A stretch of DNA of 64,000 bases from Sanguinoderma infundibulare (GCA_032821775.1 JAVLRN010000009.1:1178001-1242000); one strand, 5' to 3'. Shown: positions 1 to 13,100, numbered from the stretch's first letter. Program-made: numbers and translations. The notes: a model not told the origin generated them from the letters alone.

Positions 1-786
1 CATTTGGTGGTCTGGACTTCAAGTGAGCCACTACAGGAGAATGAAGACGGAAGTCGTCTCACCTTGGGATTTAGACGACCGTATGGTTCCTCGTCTTTTG
101 GCTTGAAGACACTGTTCCGCGATGAATCGGAATTGAACGCACAAAAGAACAGAGAAGGACGTACGCAACGGTTTGTACCCTGCCCTCAACCTTGGCGCGT
201 GCAAAGTACGATCCAGAAGAGCCCTTTGTGATCATCTTGGGATGAATGCCTTCCGAAATAGCCTCGCGTACTGCTTGCACGTATCTTGTGCTGTCAGTTA
301 GAGATACACACGAGGGGCAGCTGACGTACTCACAACTCGAAGTCGGCAGCAGTCATGGGAGGTTTGTGGTCCAGGGTCTTGACCTGAGCGCATTGTGATG
401 AGCATTTGGCGACAAATGAAAGGAAAAGAGCACACGGGATACTCACGGTCCCAGTAGGCACCGTTGATGGAATGTATTGGGGTTCAAATACACTGTGCCA
501 GATGTCCTTCTTGGACTTGTCCTCGACCTTCTTCCTGCGCTTCACCTTCTGTGCAATAGATTCGGTCCATCTTGAAGACGCCCTCGGTGCCCCTTCACGG
601 GAAATTGATTACATGAAAGACGCACCTTTTGAATGCAGTGTCCAAATTCCTCAAGTCAATGTGCACCGGCCGATGTGCCCTGCGTAAACCTCGTGTAGCT
701 GGCTGAGGTAGAGACTCGGATACGTCCGCTTCTTCGTCGTCCGCGCTCTGGGATAGTGGCTGGTATTCGGAACGGTTGGGTGGCAT
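1..786 (-). CDS. LSB6: Type II phosphatidylinositol 4-kinase, N-terminal part (runs off the window)
   Basis: Phosphorylates phosphatidylinositol to PI4P on Golgi, endosomal or vacuolar membranes. Six exons on the minus strand can be placed: 626-786, 447-570, 334-383, 165-290, 63-111 and 1-11, all with GT..AG introns of 51-63 bases. The ATG at 786 opens a Ser/Glu/Arg-rich head followed by DTAFKRWTESIAQKVKRRKK and then IWHSVFEPQY. Exon 4 carries the glycine-rich nucleotide loop KGSSGSYFAR, and exon 5 carries the conserved AVFKPKDEEPYG block in which Lys binds ATP. This order is diagnostic of fungal type II PI4 kinases. The last visible codons (TTKW) lead into the catalytic lobe beyond base 1, so the active-site Asp residues cannot be checked. 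Start choice is good because upstream minus-strand sequence offers no in-frame extension. The gene diverges from the transporter starting at 2108. Confidence 0.88.
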
Positions 787-2107
787 CAGGGAGGTGCGTG
801 CGGGGGAAGGGGAGAATGCGGGGTCGCGTGTGGGCGGTTGGAAGTGAATGTGCCACGGAGCAGGAAACGTATCACGCCCGCGCCTTCACTCCGAGGCGAG
901 CACCCATATATGGAAAGTGCCGATGCCTACCCATAAGCCTCACATCGTGTCTGGCATGTTGATTGCAGTAGCCACTGACGTCCGCTATCAAGTCAAACGA
1001 ACGGGAACTCGTTCGCGAGTACGTCCGCACTGCTCGCTACGTCCTCGTGTTTCGAAGCTCGCAAAGGACAGGACGATGGACTACTCCAAAGACGAGCGAC
1101 CTGCGGAACTCTCCCGCTCGGAGTTCCGTGGCGGTTCAGGTTCACGGCGGCGTGCCACGCTCCCTGCTCGGCGGGGCTAAGGATCGCGGGCGAATATGCG
1201 GGGCGGCGTCAACACCACAGGAATGCTTTCATTCGGTGGCAAACGGAAGTGTGTACGCCTCGCGGCAGCGCACTTGGAAGCTACTTGGAAGCAAGCCGCA
1301 GACGGCAGAATACTGCAGGGGTCGAATTCCGAATGTACGTCGCCTCGAGGTTGCCTTCAATGGAGCGCCATGGCGAGTCAGGCTCTTCTCCCGAGACACG
1401 CACAATTGAAGCATTCCGCAGCCTCCCTGCAGCTGCCGACGTCTTCGGCGCTGTCATAAGATTTAAGTACCTGTACGTACGGACCTCGACCAAACCTTGA
1501 GTTCTCGTGACGCTCAGGCGCACTAAAAGTAGTATTCACCACGGATATTCGCCCTTCCACCAGAAACTTACGCAACTCTCGCAGTTATGTGAGAACCCGC
1601 AATGGAATGTGCTCAAACAACCAAGGAACGTGTTGTTTGACCTCCGAGTGGTTCAACCACTCGAAAACCGCCCTCCTGCGACGCGAGAGCCGAGTGTCAC
1701 GTAGCAGTGGCAGTGATGAACAGTCAAACAGGGCAACAACGAACATCGTCTCTACTCCAATCCTCCGCATCCGAGTGGCCAAATAATTCCGAATTCGCCT
1801 TGGGCACTGTCGGTCACTGCGTCCCATGGCGTGCCGACCTCCATACTTCCTGTGTCAGCTTCACAGAATGATCTCCCGCCCATTGGCGGCCAGACCTCTT
1901 TCTCGTGTTCCGAAGTCTCCCATTCGGAATTCGCTAGCGGTAGGCGTTCAGCTCCGGCCCCAATAGACTCACGGCAATTCTCCCCTGTGTAGTCACTCAA
2001 GGACACGTAGCCCTCATATACCGCACCCCCCGCTTTTCTGAGATGATCCTGCCTTTCCCCTTTCGTTTCGGCCTCCTTCACCCTCTCCGGGTTTCCTTCC
2101 TTCTACA
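787..2107. other. Intergenic region between divergent genes
   Basis: About 1.3 kb between the start of the PI4-kinase gene and the start of the first SSU1-like gene. Several short reading frames exist on both strands, but none shows a recognisable domain, consistent codon use or splice-compatible neighbours. It presumably holds both 5' regions. I see no clear TATA box or repeat. Confidence 0.5.
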
Positions 2108-3915
2108 ATGCCTCTCATACAGCCAGTTTACTCATGGAAGAGTTGGAGAGAACGTGTTCGGTGAGTTTCATTCTGTCTTGTATATGAGACCGTAGGAAGG
2201 CGCATGCCACGTAGCTGCAAGCACACCCTTCATCGATCAGCGTCTAATACAACCAGTCCTGGATATTAGAAGGTCTATGGGGGTCTATGCATGTCTCCCG
2301 AAAGCTTGCATGAATTTCTGCGGGCCTTCATGAACATCACAACGCTGACAACCTTCGCCGTAGGCATTTTACTTGGGCGTGGCATGCTGTGATCATGGGC
2401 ACCGGCGCGGTCTCGGCCCTTATACACAACTTTCCCTACCACAACGACAGCCTGGTGCTCAAGGTCGCCGCACTGGCCGTCTTCCTGCTTAACCTCGTCT
2501 TGTTTGTCTTCGTCTGCACCTGCACAATACTCCGATATATTTTGTTCCCTGAGGTATGTATCCGACACCAGACACAGTAAAGGTAGGTACCCGGCCGCAA
2601 CTCTAACATCGAAACGTGTCTAGATATGGTCCTTGATGATACATCATCCTGCCCAAAGTCTGTTCGTAGGGTGCTTCCCCATGGGAGCCGCTACTTTGAT
2701 CAATTCTGCCCTGGTACGTTTCCCTCATCCACTTCTTCTCGATCGCCACACTCACAATCCCGTAGAATATCAATCAAGACTGGGGATTTGGTGGCAAGGG
2801 ATTCCTCTGGACGCTATGGGGATTTTGGTGGTTGGACTCCGCTGTCTCCTACCTAATCGCCTTCGGCATGCTCTACACGATGTGAGTCTTCATGCGACAT
2901 TGATTATCGGCCATTTGTCTGTTTGCCGGTATTCGTGACGTCAGACCACCACGATCGCTTTAGTGTACGATAAATGTCCCCAGACGTGGACAGCCAGCCT
3001 GTGTCGAATGTATTGCTGACTCCTCTTCAGGATGACTCGTCAGGACCACTCCGTCACAAAAATGACCGCAACGTGGCTTCTGCCCGTGGTCACCCTCATC
3101 GTCGCGTCGTCATCCGGCGGTCTCCTGTCCCGCGCGCTGCTACCGCACTCCACAACCATCGCGCTCGTCACCTCCGCATTCTCCTTTACGATGGTCATCA
3201 TCGGTCTGAGCTTCGCGCTCATGATGATCACCGTCTACCTCCTCCGCCTCATCACGAGCGGCCCGCCCGATCCCGTGCTCATCCTCTCCGCGTTCATCAC
3301 GCTCGGGCCCCTGGGCCAAGGCGGGTTCTCGCTTCTCGTCAACGGCCAGGATCTTTCCGAGATTCTGCCGCTGCACATGGGAGACGAGTTCCCAACAATC
3401 GCCCTCGCCGGCCAGATGGTCTTTGCGGGATGTTTCCTTGGGGCATACGTGCTATTCTCGATGGGCGTCGCATGGATCCTCATCGCCATCGTCACCATCT
3501 TCCACGTGCGGGCGAAGGCCAAGTTGCCGTTCTCGATGGCGTACTGGGGACTTATTTTCCCGAACGGCGTGTTCGCGTTGTTGTGCGTGCAGCTTGCCAA
3601 GGTGCTGGACAGCCCGGTGTTCAGGGCGATCGGCGCTGCATGGTGTGGTACGTCAAAATTCCTCTCAGCTTACCCGCACTCTTTACGGAGATGATTCTGA
3701 CCCGCTGTCGATCTCGGTACACAGGCGTCGTGTTCTTGCTCTGGATCACCGTCTTCGTACGGAGCATCCCCTCGTTCATCGACGGCTCGATGTTCAAGGC
3801 GCCCTACGTCCCGGACGAAGGTGCAGTCCCCGTCGGCCCGGCGGCCAAGCTCAACCTTGACCCCGAGAAAGCGCTGGGTAGCGCCCCTGCCTCCTCATCT
3901 ACCGTGGCCCTCTAG
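2108..3915 (+). CDS. SSU1/TDT-family transporter (sulfite or dicarboxylate exporter), copy A
   Basis: Plasma-membrane carrier of the tellurite-resistance/dicarboxylate transporter superfamily. Fungal members export sulfite (Ssu1) or carry malate. Exons 2108-2160, 2364-2553, 2624-2713, 2766-2881, 3031-3647 and 3725-3915 give 418 residues in frame. The family signature near the N-terminus is seen as RHFTWAWHAVIMGTGAVSAL, followed by a hydrophobic helix ending in LRYILFPE, then MIHHPAQSLFVGCFPMGAAT, and further helices around GGLLSRALLP, LGPLGQGGFSLL and IFPNGVFALL. About ten membrane spans are expected. The first intron (203 bases) is long for this genome and could hide another small exon, but the phase already fits. 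It is tail-to-tail with copy B at 4368-5986. Substrate cannot be read from sequence: sulfite export is the usual fungal role. Confidence 0.85.
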
Positions 3916-4367
3916 ATCTGACATGGACTATTTGCGTCGTGAACGTTTTACCAGGTTTAACGCTTCCTGTCCCTTCCCACCCCAAACGCCACTCACGTCC
4001 CCCCGTCGTTCCTCCCTGCCGCACGCTGACACCCCTCGATTTCGACATGGACTGCATCATACACATCACTCGATGTGACAGTATCGAGTCCGTGTACGCG
4101 ATTTGACCCTCCCGTCTGTCCCTTCTTCGTCTGTATGTATCGTAGCGGAATGAGTGCCGGTCACCGGACCCTAGTCATCGCACAGAGAGCTTCGTGCTCG
4201 TCGTGCCGTAGTCTTCAGTCGTTGCAGTTGTGGTCATAGAGTCGAATACTCTACCGCTACGTAACTTAACACCTGTGCTAGTATAATTCCGTCGTGTAAT
4301 ACACGCAACATTTTCTTCGTCCCTCCACACCAACGTTGGCCGTCTACATAGCACACAGCTTCTATGC
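3916..4367. other. Shared 3' region of the two convergent transporter genes
   Basis: About 450 bases between the stop codons of the two convergent SSU1-like genes. It should contain both 3' untranslated regions and polyadenylation sites. No further gene is supported. Confidence 0.5.
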
Positions 4368-5986
4368 CTATACCAATTCCACCGTCCGTCTGCCCGAGCT
4401 CAGGGTGGTCCGGCTGCTCTCCTTCCGCGCACACTCTCTCACAAACCCGTCCGGAACTTGAACTTGCATTTGCGCGGCCTCGACGTCGCTGAGCGGGCAG
4501 CCCGCGTGCCGCGACTTTGCGTCCTTTTCGACTGCAGCCGCGCGGATCTCGACGTCGTCGAGGCACGGCGGGCGGAACATGGTCCCGTTGTAGACGAGCA
4601 CGCACGTCCGCCCAAACACCCACACCCACACTATCGCCGTCGCGACGGAGTAGATCGCGCCCCAGACGCGGAAGAACGGCGCGCCCGTTGCCCGGTAGAG
4701 CTCGACCGTCAGGTTCGCGTACACGCCCTAGCAGGACGTCAGCCTCGTTCGAACGTGTGCCTCGTAGGGGGCACAGACGGGAACGGCACTACGTACGTTT
4801 GGGAAGATGAGGCTCCAGAAGGCCTGCTTGAAGTGGATGCGGTCGTGCCAGAAGACGTCGGCCGTCGCCATCACGCCGTAGATGAGCCAGACCGTCGCCA
4901 TCGCCCACAGGATGAGTGCAAAGACCAGCGTGATCACGTTGATGACCTGCCCCACCGACTCTCCGCGGAGGACCCCAGTCGGATCGCCCGAATGGAGCGG
5001 AAGGACGGACTCGAACCCGGCGCCGAGGAGGAGGATGGAGTATCCGGCTTGGCCCAGGGGCCCGAGCGGGATGTACACAGTGACGACGCCGGAGCCGCGC
5101 GGGAGGCCGTGGAGGAGGAGGCGGAGGAAGTAGAGGGTCAGCATCATGAGTGCGAGGGTCAGCCCGTTGATGAGCAGGATCGTCGAGAAGACGAGGGTGA
5201 CCATGCTGTTCGACACCGAGAACTGGAGCAGAGGGGCGGCGAGGAGTCCTCCGCTAGAGGAGATGACGATGAGAGGTACAACAGGGAGAAGCCAGGTTGC
5301 GGATACGCTCTCAAACGTGTGTTTTTGTCGCGTGAACCTAAATTACCCAACGGCACAGATTAGTAACGTTTGCACAGAAAAACAAAGCCGACGGAACTGA
5401 CGGACGACTGACATGAAATGGACAACGCCGTAGGCACACAATGCCGACAAGGCGACGTCGATCCACCAAATTACCCAAACGGTATACAGGAAGCCTTTAC
5501 CGCCAAAGCCGTCCACCGTATAAATAAAGCCGGCGGCGACATTAATGAGGGTGGTCACGCCCATAGGGTATGTTCCAAGGAAGAGGCTTTGAGTTGGGTG
5601 GTGTATCATGGCGAGCCAAATCTCGGGGAACATGAAGTAGCGCAGCACGGTGAGGATGTTAAAGAGGACGAAGAGCAATAGGTTGAGAAAGAAAAAAATG
5701 TAGGTGAGGACTTGGATCGTCTTTGAATCTTGTGCATAAGGGAAGTTGTACCACAGGATGGAGATGGCGCCGGTCCCTGTGGAAAACGGTTCCGTTGGTC
5801 AGTCGCGCCTTGGTGTATGGGCAGACGTCCGTGTGAATGCTGTACCCATAATTGCGGCAAACCATGACGGCGTGAAGTGCCTAAAGAAAGACAATTTAGT
5901 GTATAAGCTCGTTCGTGTACCAGCCTGCATGCTCTCACTTACCGGATGCACTCGACGAATCTGCCCTTGAGCTTGGCAGCCCCCAT
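4368..5986 (-). CDS. SSU1/TDT-family transporter, copy B
   Basis: Paralogue of the plus-strand gene at 2108-3915. Exons 5943-5986, 5846-5880, 5413-5776, 4797-5337 and 4368-4727 give 447 residues in frame. The N-terminus MGAAKLKGRFVECIR joins to HFTPSWFAAIMGTGAIS, the hallmark first helix of the family. MIHHPTQSLFLGTYPMGVTT and SLIFPNGVYANL correspond block by block to copy A. The introns after the Arg preceding HFT and after the fourth helix are shared with copy A, but B has an extra intron inside the IMG/TGA motif and lacks the last intron of A. B also has a longer charged C-terminal tail rich in Glu, Arg and Lys, probably cytosolic. Substrate inferred only from family: sulfite or C4-dicarboxylate. 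Confidence 0.85.
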
Positions 5987-6544
5987 GGCAGCGGGACAAA
6001 CAGAGGACAGAAGACGATGTGACCCGATTTAAACACTACGGTCACGTATTCCGGGTCCATCCTCACGACATCGCCACTTCAGCGTGGGGAGGACGGCCAG
6101 CTTGGCGCGTGATGACACGATGTTCTCCCGGACCAATGGCACGCCCGGCGGCGGGATGACTTTGAGCCGTACGAGACGCATGTGCCTGCATGCCGCCATT
6201 CTCGCACCCGGTTGCGTCCGTCTACACGGCATCTCGTCGGAGACTCGTCCGACTGCGAGTCAACGTCACTGCTGGATGCAAGCAGTCGTCTTGGAATATT
6301 GTCGTCCATAAGCCGAAGCCTGAAAGCCTCTGAAAGAGTCGCTGAAATGGAGGTGCACACCTGAGAAGTCTGTTTGGTCGTGTTTGTCGTGCGGGCGTCC
6401 GTCATAAGACGAGTAAACCTTGTTTTGGATCGGCAACGAGTCACGCGCGCGGCCCGTGACGTGGCGAGCATTCGACGTACAGCGGCACACGACGCGCTCG
6501 ACGCAGCATTCAGCCATTCCTTCAGTCTTCAACCTTCTCCCAAC
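5987..6544. other. Divergent promoter region
   Basis: About 560 bases between the starts of transporter copy B (minus) and signal peptide peptidase (plus). Overlapping open frames on the minus strand have no similarity I recognise. I see no convincing extra gene. Confidence 0.45.
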
Positions 6545-8108
6545 ATGTCCGTTGCAGGCGCGAGCTTGGACTTGGACCTGATATCGTCCTATGCCGGCCT
6601 CTTGTCGTTAGCATGCATGTCAATATATGCGGGTTCCCATGGCTCACTATCGGTTAGGCCACTCTCTCCATTCCGGTGCAAACGTCGTGCTCAACTCTGG
6701 CTGCAACTGTGAACAGAGCAAGAGCACCCGCCCGCTAGGGAAGGCGCATGAGGGTGAAGAGGAGCAGGAAGTCGAAGTCGAACGACTGTCGTCTCAGGAC
6801 GCTTATCTATTCCCCGTGGTTCGTCCCGTCCCCGCCGAGCCTCGATGACACCTTGACGTCCTTGATAATGTGGAACATAGACGGGCTCTGCCGTGCTCTT
6901 TGGCCTCTATCTTATCGTCAAATATTATGGCGCGGAGTGGATCACATGGCTTCTGCAGTGGTACTTTACCTTCGCAGGTGTTGGCAGCGTGGGCAAGGTA
7001 CGCACTTATCGTGCCCCTCTCCCGATGCCAAAGCTGAAACCCACCAGTCTCTTATCTCCCTGACGCGCTGGGCCGTTGGAGAAGCACGCTGGAAGAAGTT
7101 TGATAACAACCAAATTTTGATACTTAAGGGCCCTCGAGGTAGGCTCGTCCCTCCTTTGCCACTCCCCCTGCTCACTCCGGTTGGTGCAGAACTACTCTCG
7201 CTCTCGCTCCGCACCCCGTCTCTCTTCCTTATCCCTGTCGGCGCAATACCCTCGATCCTGTATACGTTTGGTGGCAGCGCTACCAGTCGCTCTGCTCTTT
7301 TGACCGACATCCTGGCCTTATCGTTCTCTCACAATGCTCTCTCCTTACTCAAACTGGACTCGTTCAAGACTGGCATCGTTCTCTTATCCGGACTGTTCGT
7401 TTACGACATCTGGTGGGTTTTCGGCACGGAGGTGGTCAGTCCTACTCACTATTCGGAAGCACACGCGTGCAGTGTTGATTCCCTTAATAGATGGTCAAGG
7501 TAGCCACCTCATTGGACGTCCCTATCAAGCTGCTTTGGCCCAAGTCCTTGGTCTTCTCCGCCGAACGGGGCTTCACTATGCTCGGGCTTGGTGACATCGT
7601 CATTCCCGGCATGTTCGTCGCGACAGCGCTTCGGTATGACTACTATCGTGCTTGTCGCAACGGCCAAAATACCGCTGTTCGGAAGACCTACTTCTATGCT
7701 GCCTTGGCCGCTTACGGAGCTGGTCTTACTACAACCATGTCAGTCATGCATTTCTTCCGGAAGGCGCAGCCCGCGCTTCTCTACCTCAGGTATGTGCCCT
7801 CACTTACCGAGGTCGTGCGTTCGACGAGATGCTCATTATAATATACCAGTCCTGCCTGTATTCTTTCATTCTTCATCGTGTCGTTATCCCGCGGGGAATT
7901 CAGCGATGCGTGGAGCTGGTCGGACGAGCTAGAGGACAAGGTCGAGAAACCAACCGATAAGGCGACGGCCGAGCTCGAGAACAAAGCCGACGGTGAAATC
8001 TCCGATGGGGGACTGGTGGTGAAGGCTCCTGTGTTGTCATCACTGCGAGAAGAGGAGTCTCATGAAGCATCCGAGAGGAAGAAGCGGACGAAGAAGAAAC
8101 GGGACTGA
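6545..8108 (+). CDS. SPP: Signal peptide peptidase, intramembrane GxGD aspartyl protease
   Basis: Cleaves leftover signal peptides and other type II membrane segments inside the ER membrane. Seven exons (6545-6652, 6717-6818, 6881-6997, 7048-7138, 7190-7434, 7491-7789, 7850-8108) give 406 residues. Both catalytic aspartates are visible in the presenilin-type motifs: GLFVYDIWWVFGT (YD) and FTMLGLGDIVIPGMF (GLGD). The QPAL substrate-docking motif follows as KAQPALLYLSPACIL, formed across the last splice. The loop reading VERLSSQDAYLFPV and the helix SAVLFGLYLIVKYYGAEW are typical of fungal members. The C-terminus is highly charged and ends KKRD, which fits a KKxx ER-retrieval signal. It is head-to-head with transporter copy B. 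Membrane spans were judged by eye; about nine are expected. Confidence 0.93.
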
Positions 8109-8548
8109 GTACCATACGCAGTTGTGTATAATCATGTCTCTACTGTCGCGACGCTAATCATTCGTTACCTCTTCGAGCGACGATTCGCCTATTGTGCCAC
8201 GGGATAGGGGTGTTGTCGGACGTTTCGTGGTGCTGTATGGTGAGCACCACGTTTCGTCATACACATGATCGTGCACAGTTCACCTCACCTCCGTCATCCT
8301 GCAGTGTTACACATGCGCAGTAAGTTCCGTGGCTTGCAGATTAGAATCCGCGACGCTTGCGCGACCCTCGTGCCGGCCCCTTACCGCATTGCCGCGCCTA
8401 GCCCCAGGCGACCGACCTCCTGAAAGGCGCGTCCTCGGCGGGAATTCATCCGTATTCGTCAGGAAAACGGTTGCGTCTCCACTGTGGAGACCGAACTGCT
8501 CCAATGTGAGGCCGGCCTGCTGCCTATTCGGCAATGTCGTCGTCGTGC

Positions 8549-8554
8549 TATAAA
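8549..8554 (+). promoter_or_regulatory. TATA box of the aspartic protease gene
   Basis: TATAAA lies 77 bases upstream of the protease ATG, in a short leader that ends in a pyrimidine/ACC context before the start codon. Position and sequence fit a fungal core promoter. This is not proof of use. Confidence 0.5.
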
Positions 8555-8630
8555 CTTGCGCACCGCCAACGTGGCTCGGACTCATCCCACTCTTTACCCT
8601 GCCACCCACCCTTGACCACGTCTTTTTACC

Positions 8631-10185
8631 ATGTTCTCCAAACCTACTCTGCTACTCGTCGGGCTCATCCTGTCCGCGGCCCCCATCTGGCTCGCCGCCG
8701 CTAGCTCGGGCACTAACATCGAGTTCAAGAAGCGGTCGATCAAGAGCCCCAGTGGGGTCTTCGACTACGACGCCTATTTGCGGCAGGTTGCGCGCGATGT
8801 CAAGTAGGTGTTCGCGACTTTCGCAGTACCCAATCCTTTGATGACATCGGCAACCCTATAGCAAGCACCGCAGAAACTTGATCAACATCAAGCGCAACTT
8901 CGGCGAGGAGGGTTGGAACGAGGTAAGCAAAATCAAGTGGTGGGATTGAACGATTCGTTCACTCTCCTCTCAAAGGGCGCCAAGATCCTGCCGCCGCGGA
9001 TGTATATACCGCCGCGCATCACCAAACGGCAGTCAGAGGACTTGACCGAGGAAAACAACAATGACTTCTGGGTAGGGAAGATCACTGTTGGCACCCCTCC
9101 TCAGCCATTCTCGATAGACTTCGACAGTGAGCACGCCTCTTCCTGCCACTCCAGCGCGCATTGACCCTCTGTCCCAGCCGGCTCTTCTGATCTATGGATC
9201 GTGGGCGCCAATTGCACGGGTGCGCTGTGCTCGAACAAGAAACAGTATGATCCTACGAAGTCGTCCACGAGCGTCCTCCTTCCCGGCAACTTCTCGATCA
9301 CATACGCCGACAAGTCGACCGTATCCGGCCCCATCTTCAACGACACCGTCACCGTCGCTGGAATCACCGCCAAGGACCAGACCTTTTCGGCCGTCGACAC
9401 CCTCTCCAACGCGTTCAAGGATGGAAACCTCGATGGCATCATGGGCATGGCGCTCCCGGGCAACGCGGTCCTCAACACAAACCCGTTCTTTTACACCGCG
9501 AAGGCACAGGGCGCGGTGTCTGAGGGCATCTTCGCGTTCAAGCTGACGAACACTACCTCGAACCTGCACCTCGGCGGGGTGAACACGTCGCTGTTCACTG
9601 GAGGTCTCGAGTTCCACGCCATCAACAGCAACAAGCTCTGGCAGATCCCCGGCGCGTCGGTCCTCGTTAAGAACTCGGTATGCATCTCGCTCGTATCAGG
9701 CTGCAGAGGCTACGGCCATACCATACTGATCCAATGCTCAGGCGGTCGTCTCGAATGTCAGCACGGTCATCGACTCGGGCACAACCATCATCCTCGGTCC
9801 CCCGGCGCAGGTGCAGCAGTTCTACAAGGCCTTCCCGGGCGCCGCGTTGGCCGACCCGGCCAACGGGCTCTACACCTACCCGTGCAAGTCGTACCCCGGC
9901 GTTGCGTTCAGCTGGGGCGGCAAGAACTTCACCATCAGCTCGGACAACTTCAGCATGGGCACCGTCCAGGACGACCCGTCCCAGTGCGTCGGGACCGTCG
10001 TGGGCATAGACGTTGGCCTCGGGAACAATGTCTGGCTTTTGGGCGACAGGTGGGTTCTTGTGCTGCGTTTGGTGGTGCGGCGAAACGCGGGTGCTGACGG
10101 TGACGGGCGGCACAGTTTCATGATGAACGTGTATACCGCGTTCTCGACCGACAATAACACGGTCGGGTTCGCTGATCTCAAGTGA
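8631..10185 (+). CDS. Secreted pepsin-type aspartic protease (A1, polyporopepsin-like)
   Basis: Extracellular acid endopeptidase. Six exons (8631-8803, 8862-8922, 8976-9126, 9178-9677, 9742-10049, 10116-10185) sum to 420 residues. Residues 1 to about 24 form a signal peptide (Leu/Ala/Ile-rich, ending near LAAASS). A basic propeptide with several Lys/Arg pairs follows, and TKRQSEDL is a likely processing region before the mature enzyme. The first catalytic motif is FDTGSSDLW, split by an intron within the Asp-Thr pair, and the second is VIDSGTTIILGP. The flap region ITYADKSTVSGP and the C-terminal GDSFMMNVYTAFSTDNNTVGFA are as expected for the family. Possible N-glycosylation sites (NCT, NFS, NDT, NTT, NTS) are frequent. 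Length is normal for basidiomycete members. It follows the SPP gene by about 520 bases on the same strand. Confidence 0.93.
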
Positions 10186-13100
10186 CGTCTGGTTGCGCTT
10201 CCTCATGTGCCAGTGTCGCGGATTGGTGACGCCCTCCGTTGTATTCAAGTGACGTGCCACCTCGTCTACTGTACCATGCGGGAATTTTTCACGGACGCTG
10301 TTCTGTACCATCAGTAATAGAAGCCTAATATTTATTACTTGTCGTCCCATCTTACTTACTGCGGGCGCGGTCGACACAACGAACTTGCGTCCAGGCGTCC
10401 AATACTGACAGCATTGCCACTGTGGACTTGTATGGCGGTATGTGTCGTACGTCAAGGCTTCTGCAGTTTCGCGGATCAAATTCTTCGCGACCAACTAGGT
10501 CCCATTGGGGCGCGTATTGCGTTCGTCCAACTTGCAATTACGCAATGATCCACTCTGTGTGTCCTCGACCCCGCCACAACGATGCCAAGGGTCGACGCAA
10601 TCGAAGCCCAGGGACTGTTGCCAATCTCCCAAGATCTTCAGCGTCCCGTAATTGTCCATAATCGCTCGCCGACAATTCGGTGGACGATTATTACTGGCCT
10701 CGCGACCTCGCGCGACCCGACGGCGTGTGCGGTGTTTACGGATATTACCCCTCCCGCGAGTTTCCCATTCGAATTCGGAACACGGATCGATTCGTACCTC
10801 CACCAGACGGTACTCATCCCCCTAGGTTCCACTGCCGTCCATGGTGGAGTATACGGATGATAACACGCGACGGTTCCCTGCCGTAAGTACTCTGCCTATC
10901 GTCGCACGCGCAGCCGCGGCCGAAACAGGGACCGTCCAGCTCTTGGCCCAGCTTGCGGTTTTCCGCTGGGTGATCCAGTGCGGGCCGTCGCATCCGCGCG
11001 CTCCCGCGGTGCACGCTTCTCGATCGACCGCCTCTTTCTATCGCGGATCGCGGCGAGGGATCTCGTCCAACGTCGCGCGCCGACGGATTCCGTCCGCCAT
11101 CCGGATGCCCCTCTTATCTCGCGTCCTGCTTGGCCTCGAAAACTAGGCTTGATAGCTTGATCGGTCACCCTGACGCCGGGTGTTAACTTATCGAACTCGG
11201 TGTTTGAGCTTGGGGGCCCTAAAAATACGCAAATAAAGGGCTTTCAATACGTAGCTCGGTGGAAACTGCATAGGGCTAACACGGGGGCTGAAAAGCGGGC
11301 CTGCGATTCCGAACGTCGCGGCGGGACCATGCCCTTTTTGATTATCCTTCGGGTCTCCGCCGGTCTTTGGTACAGGGGGAAACGTGTGGTGGCGGTGACT
11401 CTGCTCGATGTTCGGGGGAGCTTTTTTTCGAGGGAGACACCGTCCCAACTGCGTCATTTCATGGCAGCAGTAGATCAGGGTGTTGGATGAATGTGATTTT
11501 CGGTTGGAACGGTGCATCACTGTTGCATATCAAATGCAAGGTCCGTCAGTCTCAAAGCCCTGGTGAAAGCCAGAAAATCGACGCACCATAAAGCAACGGC
11601 GTTGATGCACCGAGCAAAAAACGCCTTGTGCGAGCGAAGCTCGTGTGCTTGTTCGTGAGTCGTGTGCATCCCATGTGCAGTGGCTGTGAATAAAGTGATG
11701 CGTACGTAGACCGCGTAGATAACCATACGGAAGATTGTTCTGTCCGTATCTCTCTGCCCAAGGCTCATCTGTATAATGGCATCATGTTTACGATGGACTA
11801 GTCAGCCATATGCATCCTGGCGTTTTCTATGAATACTGAATCTTACCGATATCTTCCATGGATATTCCGCCAGCGCCAAGCCTAGGACAAAGGAACGCGA
11901 CCTCTCTAGGTGCGCGTGTGGAGCGCGATCTTGCGAATCCGATGTCGCAGTATATCTACAGTTACGCCGCATAGTGCTCGAGATGCGGCCTGATCAGCGA
12001 CGGCTGAAAGAGGTAGAGGTACCGTTGAACAAACCAACTTCGGCTAGCGAATATGACAAGCGCCATACACAAACGCCCACATCTCCGTCGAACGTCCAAA
12101 GAGCCAAGCAATTGCGCTGCACGCCGCGAAACACGCCGCGGACTGGCGCATCGTACACAAGTACTTCCAAAGCTCGAGGAGACCATTGGCCCGCGACTTC
12201 CATGCCCCTCTCAGAGCCTCTGTCCCTTGCTCCGAGCGAGCGGGAGAAACCGAGAGCGCGTCAGGTACGCTCGGTGAAATATATCCACTGTCGGCAACTC
12301 GAGCACCCTTCCAACGACGCTCGGCGCACACCTGCCTTAACCGCAGTAGTGCGAGATGCCGGGCGCGATGCGGTGACATCAGGCCTGGGAGGCGAAGCTG
12401 CGAGTTCTGGCGCGAGGGAATTCCGCATCGCGCTTCTCCTTCTCAATAACCATGCGAACGAGCCCGTGCGGCCACAATTCAAAATTGGGTCAATTTGGAG
12501 GCGGAGCGAGAAGCGAGAGAGAATCTGGCACTCGGCTCCGGCGCCGGTACTGCGCTCGCAGCGTCGTCGGCCATTGTTCTGAATTGCGACGTCTCGCTAC
12601 TTAGCTAAGCCGTCCCCCTGCGTCCGCCAGCCAGGACGTCAGTTGCATTACCGAGACTGCGACCTAACCGCTTCCGGTGCAGGAAGCGAAGAAGGAAGAG
12701 GGCCCGTTCGCACAGGAGACGCACAGAGATCGTCCCATGACCTGCGCGCCCGAGGGGGCGCACGACGGCGTAGCATAGCCTGCGGCTTGCGCGGGGGCCA
12801 GCGCGACAACGGGGGAGTGAACTAGAAGTCCAAGGAAGTAGTGTGAGTGAACGCGAGCGTACAACAAGATTTGGCCAACGGAGATTCGGCGGGTCGGGTG
12901 GGCGCGAGGCCGACCTCGACGGGACAGCTGACGCAGGCAGGAAGGCGAGCGGTGTGAAGCTGCTGGTCGCATTGTCCACCGACCGCGAAGCGCACAGTGG
13001 AGTTACGTGCTTATGGTCAATCCGGCCGGGAGGCGAATTATGTATGTATGTATTGCGGGCGTTCCTGTGAGTCGTGGGCTGTACTGGGCTGTCGTGGGAC

